From: G039029935 sp039029935
GTDB lineage: Bacteria; Chloroflexota; Anaerolineae; Caldilineales; Caldilineaceae
Direction: 5' to 3'
Length of the DNA: 5,867 nt
Assembly (NCBI GenBank): GCA_039029935.1
Contig: JBCCFC010000900.1
Coordinates: 1 to 5,867 of the forward strand
Translations under genes and position numbers: made by a program
The notes under the pieces: generated by a model
Databases searched by the model: none
The model's input: only the letters and a program-made list of their open reading frames with translations
Told to the model about the DNA's origin: nothing
Shown here: in pieces, positions 1-5,853 of the stretch
Numbering within the stretch: position 1 is the first letter of the stretch
Layout: the number at the start of each line of letters is the position of its first letter

Positions 1-1857
1 AGCACCACTCAAAATCGCCCCTGCTGTCATACGTTGATTTCCTTGATGCTGCTGTGCTAAATTAAATAAGGAAATGAGCTGCTGCAAATCGGCATTCATC
101 AGAACCACTTGAGCGGTGTCCACGGCTGCTGTCGTTGCACCACGCAGCGAAACAGACACATAGGACTTTTTCATGGCAATGGTGTCGTTGATACCATCGC
201 CCACAAAACAGACTCGTTTGCCATCACTCTGCAACTGCTCGATTAATATCCCTTTGTCTTCCGGCAATGTTTCTGCCCTGTAATCATCAATGCCTAACTT
301 TTTGGCGAGTACCTGTGTAGGGTGAGCGTAGTCACCAGATACGATATAGATATTTTTACCCTGTTTTTTGAACCATTGCACAACGTCGGCTGATTCTGGG
401 CGGATGGCTGATTGCAGTTCGATGGCACCGATAACGGTGTCATTCATGGCAACCAGCACAATCGAATTTCCTTGTGATTTTGCATTCTCTACACAGGCTT
501 GCACATCCTCTGGCTGTGCAATGGCTTCTTGAGCGATAAAACGGCTGCTACCGACGCGCAGTATTGTATTTGGGACGGAGGGATTAAGCGTTTGTGAATC
601 TAGTTGAACCGTTAAACCATACCCAAGTTGATAACTGGCATCGTTAACCGCTGGAATCTTAACAGAACGATCTGTGGCCTCTTGCAAAATGGCTTTGGCA
701 ATTGGGTGTGACTGACGTTGCTCGGCAGCGGCGGCATAGCCTAACACGGCTTCTTTTGTGTGGTCTATAAAGGTGTGGATGTTGGCGACAATTGGTTGAT
801 CTAACGTCAGTGTCCCCGTTTTGTCAAAGATGATAGTATCAACTTGGTTGAGCAGCTCGAAGGTGCGTCCATCTTTGACAAGGATACCCTGCTCTGAGGC
901 GCGATTGAGAAAGTTGATGGTGCTTAGAGGTGTGCTGATGATGATACGATATTGGGGATGTGCATCCAGAATGGCAGCCGCACCATTAAGCCCCAGAAAA
1001 GGGATGGCGAGTCCACTAAGTGCAAGTGCTGGCAACACAGCACGATGAGTGAACGCTTCCGCCTGCGTTTGCATGGTGTCTTTGACGGCTGTGGTGTTCT
1101 CCAGGATTTCGTGAATCTGTGCCATCATTGTTTCTTGCCCAGTGGTCTCCAATTGGACGAGAATATACCCAGACAGAACGATGGTTGATGCATAGACCTG
1201 ATCGCCAGTCTCTTTATCGGCTGGCTGCGACTCCCCTGTTAACGCCCGCTGGTCAATGGTGGCAAAGCCATGTGTAATCATACCATCAACGGGGACGACA
1301 TCGCCTGCACGCAGCACGATAACCGCATCAGCCTCTAATGAATCTAATGTTTGCTCTACCTCCGCACCATCGACCAATACATACACAGTTGTTGGGAGTT
1401 GCTCAAACATATGATGCAGATTTTGACGATACCGTTCTTTGGCAACCACCATCAATTTTTCACTGAGCAGAAACCATAAGTTGCCCAGTGCTGTTGTGAA
1501 AAATAGCCCAAATAACAGTTCAAGGGTCTGCATAAATGCGTAAAAGAGGCTTAGGTCTACTTTTCTTGCCTTGATGCTATGGTGATAGGCTTTTTTATAG
1601 ATGGGCCAGAATCCATAGATGATTCCGGGTAGACTCAGCAGACGGATGATGGGAAATCCAAATGTGCCAATAGCGGCAACGCTGACCGTGCCAATGGTGA
1701 TAACCAAGTTTCGATCCACCCGACGCTCAATCTGCTGTTTTTCGATAGGTGCATCCTGCGTATGCTGGCTGTCATCCCGTGCAAGCAGGTTTAGGAGGGC
1801 ACGCCGACGGTCTGCGCGTAACCAATTTTGTTTATCGCGAAACGGCCATAAATTCAT
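1..1857 (-). CDS. P1B-like P-type ATPase, copy 1 (3' end outside window)
   Basis: This is an ATP-driven membrane cation pump of P1B (heavy-metal ATPase) architecture, 619 residues visible; comparison with the neighbouring copy suggests about 40 C-terminal residues lie beyond the left edge. Motifs seen: TGES actuator loop at 207-210, phosphorylated Asp345 in DKTGTLT, SHPIAKAI with His384 (the P1B nucleotide-binding His-Pro), and GDGIND at 553-558. Hydrophobic pairs near residues 50-85 and 105-140, and again near 275-320, form the membrane part. There is no N-terminal HMA domain. Where P1B pumps have CPC before the ISTP segment, this protein reads H300-P-Q-Y-R-I-I-I-S-T-P, without cysteine, so the substrate cannot be inferred. 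The start at 1857 is supported by AAAGG about 10 bases upstream and by the MNLWPF N-terminus shared with copy 2. It lies 15 bases after the stop of copy 2, so the two are probably co-transcribed. The frame is open throughout. Family confidence is high; function is unknown. Confidence 0.93.
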   Translation of the reverse strand, partial: MNLWPFRDKQNWLRADRRRALLNLLARDDSQHTQDAPIEKQQIERRVDRNLVITIGTVSVAAIGTFGFPIIRLLSLPGIIYGFWPIYKKAYHHSIKARKVDLSLFYAFMQTLELLFGLFFTTALGNLWFLLSEKLMVVAKERYRQNLHHMFEQLPTTVYVLVDGAEVEQTLDSLEADAVIVLRAGDVVPVDGMITHGFATIDQRALTGESQPADKETGDQVYASTIVLSGYILVQLETTGQETMMAQIHEILENTTAVKDTMQTQAEAFTHRAVLPALALSGLAIPFLGLNGAAAILDAHPQYRIIISTPLSTINFLNRASEQGILVKDGRTFELLNQVDTIIFDKTGTLTLDQPIVANIHTFIDHTKEAVLGYAAAAEQRQSHPIAKAILQEATDRSVKIPAVNDASYQLGYGLTVQLDSQTLNPSVPNTILRVGSSRFIAQEAIAQPEDVQACVENAKSQGNSIVLVAMNDTVIGAIELQSAIRPESADVVQWFKKQGKNIYIVSGDYAHPTQVLAKKLGIDDYRAETLPEDKGILIEQLQSDGKRVCFVGDGINDTIAMKKSYVSVSLRGATTAAVDTAQVVLMNADLQQLISLFNLAQQHQGNQRMTAGAILSGA

Positions 1858-1872
1858 ATGCGATCTACCTTT

Positions 1873-3921
1873 TTATTTTGTTTTTTTTCTAATCGCAGGC
1901 CACATGGCGACCCCTAAACTGAGGGGAAAGAATATCTGGTTCATACTGTCTGAGAACAGGACACCTGTGCCAAAAAAGAGCGCACCGCCAATGCCTGCCA
2001 ATACACCACTCATGATGGTGCTAATGGTTGTATTGTTGTTTTTTGTCTGTTGATTGGCAAGCTCAAACAACGCAATCAACTGTCGCAGGTTGGCATCCAT
2101 CAACACAACCTGCGCTGTATCAGTGGCGGCAGTGGTTGCCCCGCGTAATGATACCGATACATGCGATTTTTTCATCGCAATCGTGTCGTTGATGCCATCA
2201 CCGACAAAACAGACACGCTTGCCCGCATGTTGTAACTGCTCCATCAATTTGCCTTTATCTTCGGGCAACGTCTCGGCAAAATATCGCTCAATTCCTAGTG
2301 TCTCTGCCAATCTGCGTGTAGGCTGCGCATAGTCGCCAGAGACAATATACATTTCTTTACCCCGCGCCTGTAGCCAACGCACGACTTCAACTGCCTCGCT
2401 CCGGATGGCGGGTGCTAGCTCAATTGCCCCCACCACGTGTACATCTATCGCTACCAACACAATGGTGTTGCCAGCGTTCTTGGCAGTTTCGATAGCTGTT
2501 TGCACCGCCGCTGACAGCGCAATCTCTTCCAATTCAATAAAGCGGCTACTCCCTACACGAATCACTTGCTGCCTATTGTTCTGTGTCCCATCAGTGTTCG
2601 ATTCTTGCAAATGCACAGTCAATCCATAGCCAACTTGGTAGCTGGCATTGTCAACCATTGGTATATGGACCTGCTTGGTGGATGCTTGTTGGAGGATTGC
2701 CTTGGCAATGGGGTGGGATTGCCGCGCTTCTGCTGCTGCTGCATAGCCAAGAACAGCGTCTTCTGTATGGTCTGCAAAGGTATGCACCGCTGTCACGATG
2801 GGTTGATCCAATGTTAGGGTGCCTGTTTTGTCAAACACAATAGTGTCAACATCTTGGAGCAGCTCAAAGGTACGACCATCTTTGACCAGAATACTGTTTT
2901 CGGATGCAAGGTTGAGATAGTTGATCGTGCTAAGTGGTGTACTGATGATGATGCGACGATATGGATGCGCTTCAAGGACGGCTAATGCACCCTGTATGCC
3001 AATAAACGGCGTGGTCAACCCGCTGAATGCCAATAATGGCAGGACAGACCTATGAGTAATCATCTCTGCTCGTGTCTGCTTTGTATCTTTGAAGGCCGTG
3101 CTATCTTCCATAATCTGATTAATTTGTGCCATCATGGTATCATAACCAGCCATTTGGAGCTGTACATAAATCATGCCCGACAGCACCACCGTCGCCGCAT
3201 AGACCGGATCGCCCCTCTCCTTTTCTGCTGGCTGTGATTCTCCGGTTAACGCTTGTTGGTCAATCGTTGCAAACCCATGAGCGATGACACCATCTACCGG
3301 TACAACTTCGCCTGCACGCAGCACAATCAAATCACCCTCAACCAGCGTGTCGAGTACCCGTTCAACTTCCATTCCGTCAACCAATATATAAACTTTTGTG
3401 GGCAAGTCTTCAAAAATACTGTGCAAATTGTGTCGAAAGCGTTCTTTTGCGATGAGCATCAATTTCTGGCTCAATATAAACCACAAGACACCTAATCCAG
3501 CGGTAACAAAGTAGCCTTGAACCAAAACCACTACCTGGCTAAAGGCATAGAGAATATCCATATCTCCCTTGTCGGTATTCCTTTTGCCTCGGTGAATGAT
3601 CGCGTCATAAGCTGCTTTGGAAATGGGCCACAGACCATAGAGCAGCCCCGGTAGACAGAGTAGGCGGATGAGTGGAAACCCGAATGAGCCAATGATTGCA
3701 AGCCCAGAGGTGATGACTGCAATGGGTAAATCACGGTCAAGATTTAGCTCAAACTGTTGTTTTTCAACAGATGTCTCGTTTTCTGTGCCATCCTGCTGGT
3801 TTTTTGTCAATAGTTCGACCAAATATGTGTAGCGTTGATCTGTGCGCAGCCATTGGAATCGATTCTGTTTAGGGGTAGCACGATTATGTTTATCACTCTG
3901 GCTAAACGGCCATAAATTCAT
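1873..3921 (-). CDS. P1B-like P-type ATPase, copy 2 (complete, 682 aa)
   Basis: This is a complete P-type ATPase, first gene of the tandem pair. Motifs: TGES 226-229, Asp364 in DKTGTLT, SHPIAKAI with His403, GDGIND 574-579. Predicted membrane segments lie near 66-84, 86-102, 122-141, 142-158, 290-316 and 322-340, with two more near 632-655 and 661-676, giving the eight-helix P1B plan. The charged N-terminus (1-65) has no CxxC or HMA fold. The membrane motif before ISTP is H319-P-Y-R-R, not CPC/SPC/TPC, and the protein is almost cysteine-free. An Asp near 658 may match the last-helix Asp of ZntA-like pumps, but the alignment is uncertain. Around GDGIND, 37 of 39 residues match copy 1. An upstream in-frame ATG at 3990 would add 23 residues, but it lies in the arm of a terminator hairpin. 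The start at 3921 gives MNLWPF as in copy 1, with GGAAGG upstream at a rather long spacing. No convincing promoter is visible in 3922-3984. Substrate unknown. Confidence 0.94.
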   Translation of the reverse strand: MNLWPFSQSDKHNRATPKQNRFQWLRTDQRYTYLVELLTKNQQDGTENETSVEKQQFELNLDRDLPIAVITSGLAIIGSFGFPLIRLLCLPGLLYGLWPISKAAYDAIIHRGKRNTDKGDMDILYAFSQVVVLVQGYFVTAGLGVLWFILSQKLMLIAKERFRHNLHSIFEDLPTKVYILVDGMEVERVLDTLVEGDLIVLRAGEVVPVDGVIAHGFATIDQQALTGESQPAEKERGDPVYAATVVLSGMIYVQLQMAGYDTMMAQINQIMEDSTAFKDTKQTRAEMITHRSVLPLLAFSGLTTPFIGIQGALAVLEAHPYRRIIISTPLSTINYLNLASENSILVKDGRTFELLQDVDTIVFDKTGTLTLDQPIVTAVHTFADHTEDAVLGYAAAAEARQSHPIAKAILQQASTKQVHIPMVDNASYQVGYGLTVHLQESNTDGTQNNRQQVIRVGSSRFIELEEIALSAAVQTAIETAKNAGNTIVLVAIDVHVVGAIELAPAIRSEAVEVVRWLQARGKEMYIVSGDYAQPTRRLAETLGIERYFAETLPEDKGKLMEQLQHAGKRVCFVGDGINDTIAMKKSHVSVSLRGATTAATDTAQVVLMDANLRQLIALFELANQQTKNNNTTISTIMSGVLAGIGGALFFGTGVLFSDSMNQIFFPLSLGVAMWPAIRKKTK

Positions 3922-3984
3922 TTTGGAAAATAACCTTCCGCTCGCTAAAGGTTGAATCTGATCCCACTCTACTACAATAATAGC

Positions 3985-4033
3985 ATACATACAAAAAAGG
4001 CTCGCCGTGCTGGTGAGCCTTTTTTGTATGTAT
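3985..4033 (-). terminator. Strong bidirectional intrinsic terminator
   Basis: Perfect 19-bp arms, ATACATACAAAAAAGGCTC (3985-4003) and its complement (4015-4033), flank an 11-base loop in which three more pairs (one G-U) can form, leaving a 5-base loop. GC-rich pairs sit at the top, and A6/T6 tracts on either side give a U-run in both directions. The only gene pointing into it is the minus-strand lipoprotein gene ending at 4197, so that is its likely client, with a 3' untranslated tail of about 160 bases. It insulates the ATPase pair, whose first start lies 63 bases beyond it. Confidence 0.9.
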
Positions 4034-4060
4034 ATTAAATTGCATCGGAAAGGATTAAAT

Positions 4061-4116
4061 CAGCCAGTTAGTTAGTCAGCTTGTCAGCCAGTCAGCTTGT
4101 CAGCTTGTCAGCCAGT
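4061..4116. repeat. Octamer tandem array A, 7 units
   Basis: Seven contiguous 8-bp units: CAGCCAGT, TAGTTAGT, CAGCTTGT, CAGCCAGT, CAGCTTGT, CAGCTTGT, CAGCCAGT. Six fit the pattern CAGCYWGT and the second is a degenerate copy. The array lies in the 3' untranslated part of the lipoprotein transcript, between its stop and the terminator. Eight is not a multiple of three and no gene covers it. It resembles the short tandemly repeated sequences of some bacterial intergenic regions; no function can be read from it. Confidence 0.92.
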
Positions 4117-4156
4117 GTGCTGAAGTGCTGAAATGCTGAAGTGCTGAAGTGCTGAA
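4117..4156. repeat. Octamer tandem array B, 5 units
   Basis: Five contiguous 8-bp units, GTGCTGAA four times and ATGCTGAA once (third unit), directly abut array A with no spacer and keep the same 8-bp phase. The unit sequence differs from array A, but its GCTGA core is the reverse complement of the TCAGC that recurs in array A. The palindrome GAAAGCTTTC at 4154-4163 overlaps the right end. Confidence 0.92.
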
Positions 4157-4196
4157 AGCTTTCTTATTTTCAGTCCACATACCGCTGACATCCCGA

Positions 4197-4985
4197 CTAT
4201 CGTCTCTCTCGATTACCCAACCCCGCAATATCACCAGACCCAGTTGTCGATTGCTTGATATTAGGTTGACCATAATAACTGATGGATCCGCTGCCTGTAA
4301 TGGAGGCGTTGAGGTTTTCCGCTACCCATAACGTGACATCACCAGACCCTGTGACAGAGACTTCTGCTTCTTGGCTAGCAACCCCTTCCCCATCAAATGT
4401 GCCTGAGCCACTGATGTGAATCGCTTGCGCTTGTGCCGAGCCGTCATCGACCTCAACATCACCAGACCCACTAATGCCGACATCCAACGCTTCAGCAACC
4501 AGCTCATTGACCCTAATATCACCAGACCCAGAGACATCTATTTCCACAGTTTCTGCGACCAATGCCTCTGCCTTGATATCGCCGGAACCAGAGACGGACA
4601 CCGCCAAATCTCTTGCTTCGATATCGGATAATGTGGCTGTCCCCGATCCAGAGATGGCAAGGTCATTGAGTGTGCGAATCGTGATCTGAATATCTACATT
4701 GTCACTGTCACTCCACGAGAAAAAGAAGAACCGTTGTTTTGAGCGGATAATCAGCGTATCACCACGCACAACAGTCTCAATCCGTTCCACCTCACGCTCC
4801 GGACCCATTACAATTACTGACTCATTGGACCCTTGTTCAACCGTAATGTCTGCGCTGGTCGTTAGGCGAATGTTCTCAAAACCTTGAACATCGCGCTCCT
4901 CGGTCACAGCAGGGCCGCCTGCGGATGGCGCAACACAGGCTACCAAAATGCCGATAATCAATATAAATACCAGACTGTTTTTCAT
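4197..4985 (-). CDS. Secreted lipoprotein with DUF2807 (head GIN) repeat domain
   Basis: A 262-residue exported protein of unknown function. Residues 1-16 form a short lipoprotein signal (Lys2, a hydrophobic core, then LVAC), with Cys17 as the lipidation site, so it is probably anchored to the outer face of the membrane. Residues 31-262 match the pattern of the DUF2807 'putative auto-transporter adhesin, head GIN' family: an N-terminal stretch with F-x-x-I-x-L and a V-x-Q-G segment, then a repetitive beta-solenoid. S/T-G-S-G turns occur at 112, 132, 152, 172, 192, 212, 230 and 248, that is six exactly 20 residues apart and then two 18-residue steps. A Phe4 run at 86-89 followed by Trp91 is an odd exposed-looking hydrophobic patch. 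The start at 4985 is supported by AAGGAG (4996-4991) five bases upstream. It appears monocistronic: divergent from rplS and followed by the terminator at 3985-4033. The adhesin name comes from the family label; no activity is shown here. Confidence 0.9.
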   Translation of the reverse strand: MKNSLVFILIIGILVACVAPSAGGPAVTEERDVQGFENIRLTTSADITVEQGSNESVIVMGPEREVERIETVVRGDTLIIRSKQRFFFFSWSDSDNVDIQITIRTLNDLAISGSGTATLSDIEARDLAVSVSGSGDIKAEALVAETVEIDVSGSGDIRVNELVAEALDVGISGSGDVEVDDGSAQAQAIHISGSGTFDGEGVASQEAEVSVTGSGDVTLWVAENLNASITGSGSISYYGQPNIKQSTTGSGDIAGLGNRERR

Positions 4986-5133
4986 GTGTTCTCCTTATTT
5001 TAGACTATCAGACAAAAGTAATATACCTAACAGTACGTGACTGTGCGAAAGAAGTTGCATGAATTGTCAACGAAGGGATGTCAAACTGAGTTTCAGGGAA
5101 TTCAGATTGAATGCATTTAATTTTCATTGTTTT

Positions 5134-5163
5134 TTGGCAGGTCGTCTCAATCTATGATAAAAT
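5134..5163 (+). promoter_or_regulatory. Candidate distal rplS promoter (P1)
   Basis: TTGGCA (5134-5139, five of six to the sigma-70 -35 consensus) and TAAAAT (5158-5163, five of six to the -10) are separated by 18 bases. Transcription would start near 5170 and give a leader of about 320 bases that contains every inverted repeat before rplS. Judged by sequence resemblance only, in an AT-rich region where chance matches occur. Confidence 0.4.
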
Positions 5164-5210
5164 GGATGGGTTGCTTTGAATGCAGCACTCTTTAGTTTGC
5201 TTTAAAGTGG

Positions 5211-5271
5211 ATAACTAATCAGCCATCAGCTCATTAGTGACAGGCTTGTTAGCTGATGGCTGCGTAGTTAT
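5211..5271. repeat. Long imperfect inverted repeat
   Basis: An outer 7-bp stem, ATAACTA (5211-5217) with TAGTTAT (5265-5271), and an inner 12-bp stem, 5220-5231 with 5251-5262, are separated by a 2x2 mismatch and close on a 19-base loop. There is no U-run on either side, so it is not an ordinary terminator. It could be a small dispersed intergenic repeat, a protein-binding palindrome, or an RNA structure if P1 is used. The inner arm shares ATCAGCCA with the left end of octamer array A. Confidence 0.8.
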
Positions 5272-5288
5272 ACAAGTTAAAGTTATAT

Positions 5289-5318
5289 ATTGATTGTTAA
5301 TTGATTGTTAATTGATTG
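5289..5318 (+). repeat. 11-bp direct repeat, about 2.7 copies
   Basis: ATTGATTGTTA occurs at 5289-5299 and again at 5300-5310, followed by a partial copy ATTGATTG at 5311-5318. The 11-bp period is close to one helical turn, so the copies present the same DNA face. The array overlaps the candidate -35 of the proximal rplS promoter, as expected for an operator or activator site; an AT-rich UP-like element or replication slippage are alternatives. Confidence 0.85.
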
Positions 5319-5334
5319 AATAGGAACGTATAAA
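5305..5334 (+). promoter_or_regulatory. Candidate proximal rplS promoter (P2)
   Basis: TTGTTA (5305-5310, four of six) and TATAAA (5329-5334, five of six) lie 18 bases apart. The predicted start near 5340-5342 falls at the first base of a perfect hairpin, so a P2 transcript would begin with a structured 5' end and have a leader of about 150 bases. The position suits rplS; the match is moderate. Confidence 0.4.
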
Positions 5335-5339
5335 TCAGT

Positions 5340-5380
5340 GTCACAGATTGAGTATCTGTGACGCAGGTAGCCAACCTGCG
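5340..5380 (+). promoter_or_regulatory. Double hairpin in rplS leader
   Basis: The first hairpin has a perfect 9-bp stem, GTCACAGAT (5340-5348) with ATCTGTGAC (5354-5362), and a 5-base loop TGAGT. The second starts at once: CGCAGGT (5362-5368) pairs with ACCTGCG (5374-5380) around the loop AGCCA. No U-run follows on either strand, so termination is unlikely. Two stacked stem-loops just before a ribosomal-protein gene fit an autoregulatory leader or an mRNA-stabilising 5' end. Known L19 leaders are described in Firmicutes; identity with them cannot be judged by eye. Confidence 0.75.
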
Positions 5381-5436
5381 ATACTGTTCTTTGTCCATAC
5401 GAAACGATTTAGCGGAATTTTTAATAAAATTACCAT

Positions 5437-5471
5437 CAACCATTTTTGAAAAAACGTAATGGTTGCTTTTT
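5437..5471 (+). promoter_or_regulatory. Terminator-like hairpin before rplS start
   Basis: CAACCATT (5437-5444) pairs with AATGGTTG (5458-5465) around a 13-base loop and is followed, after one C, by TTTTT (5467-5471). The stem is short with three G-C pairs, so it would be a weak terminator. It ends just before the AAAGGG Shine-Dalgarno (5473-5478). ACCAT at 5432-5436 can compete for the same right arm. This suits a conditional attenuator or a control on ribosome loading; chance AT-rich pairing is possible. Confidence 0.5.
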
Positions 5472-5483
5472 GAAAGGGATAAG

Positions 5484-5561
5484 ATGAATCATGTCAAACG
5501 CATTAATGAATTCTCTGTTACCAGAGGCAAATGTAAATTTACCAGAGTTACACCCAGGTGA
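5484..5561 (+). other. Short out-of-frame ORF overlapping rplS start
   Basis: An ATG at 5484 opens a 25-codon frame ending in TGA at 5559-5561, in a different phase from rplS. It is better placed relative to AAAGGG (5-base spacing) than the rplS ATG at 5491 (12-base spacing). The peptide begins MNHVKR and has no recognisable features. It is probably fortuitous, but could reduce or couple rplS initiation. Confidence 0.2.
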
Positions 5562-5853
5562 TACCGTTCGTGTTCACCAGAGGATTAAAGAAGGCCGCAA
5601 CGAACGTATTCAGGTTTTCCAAGGGGTTGTCATCGCCATGCGTGGTGGCAAGACCGCAGGCGCAACCTATACTGTTCGTCGTACGGCATCGGGTGGCGTT
5701 GGGGTTGAGCGCACATTCCCGATTTATAGCAAAAATGTTGTGAAGGTGGAAGTATTACGGAATGCAAAAGTGAGACGAGCACAGCTTTACTATCTCCGCA
5801 ATCGTCAAGGAAAAGCCGCTCGTCTCAAAGAAAAACGATTCATCGCCTCTTAA
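5491..5853 (+). CDS. rplS: 50S ribosomal protein L19
   Basis: This is a structural protein of the large ribosomal subunit that lies near the 30S-50S interface. The 120 residues match the usual family length (about 115). Family landmarks are present in order: LHPGDTVRVHQRIKEG near 20-35, ERIQVFQGVVIAMRGG near 38-53, the YTVRR and GVGVERTFPIYS block near 60-80, then VRRAQLYYLRNRQGKAARLKEK to the end. The ATG at 5491 gives MSNALMNSL, comparable to MSN starts elsewhere. The Shine-Dalgarno AAAGGG sits 12 bases upstream, longer than normal, while an internal ATG at 5506 has no better site. It is transcribed away from the lipoprotein gene, with a structured leader upstream. Only 14 bases follow the stop, so any downstream partner is not visible. 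Identification is secure; the exact start is slightly less so. Confidence 0.98.
   Translation: MSNALMNSLLPEANVNLPELHPGDTVRVHQRIKEGRNERIQVFQGVVIAMRGGKTAGATYTVRRTASGGVGVERTFPIYSKNVVKVEVLRNAKVRRAQLYYLRNRQGKAARLKEKRFIAS

Larger units (their letters stand above)
4986..5490. other. 505-bp divergent intergenic region
   Basis: No credible gene or RNA gene was found on either strand. From left to right it holds the Shine-Dalgarno of the leftward lipoprotein gene (4991-4996), a TATATT box at 5025-5020 on the minus strand with only a poor -35, two copies of TGTCAA (5065-5070 and 5079-5084), a 9-bp direct repeat TTGAATGCA (5107-5115 and 5176-5184), and then the rplS promoters, repeats and hairpins listed separately. 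Confidence 0.7.

Noticed and set aside
1619..2053. 144-residue plus-strand open frame across the junction of the two ATPases
   Set aside because: It is antisense to two clear genes, has low-complexity composition without recognisable domains, and spans both coding regions; it is a shadow of their codon use.
3922..3990. N-terminal extension of ATPase copy 2 from the ATG at 3990
   Set aside because: That ATG lies in the arm of the terminator, its 23 residues have no match in copy 1, and the start at 3921 restores the shared MNLWPF N-terminus.
4061..4156. CRISPR array
   Set aside because: The units are 8 bp, contiguous and without spacers, so this is a simple tandem array.
4149..4331. Short plus-strand open frames opposite the lipoprotein gene
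   Set aside because: They are antisense to a gene with a clear signal sequence, Shine-Dalgarno and repeat domain, and resemble no known protein.
5211..5271. Intrinsic terminator
   Set aside because: No U-run follows on either strand and the 19-base loop is long; no gene reads into it from the left on the plus strand.
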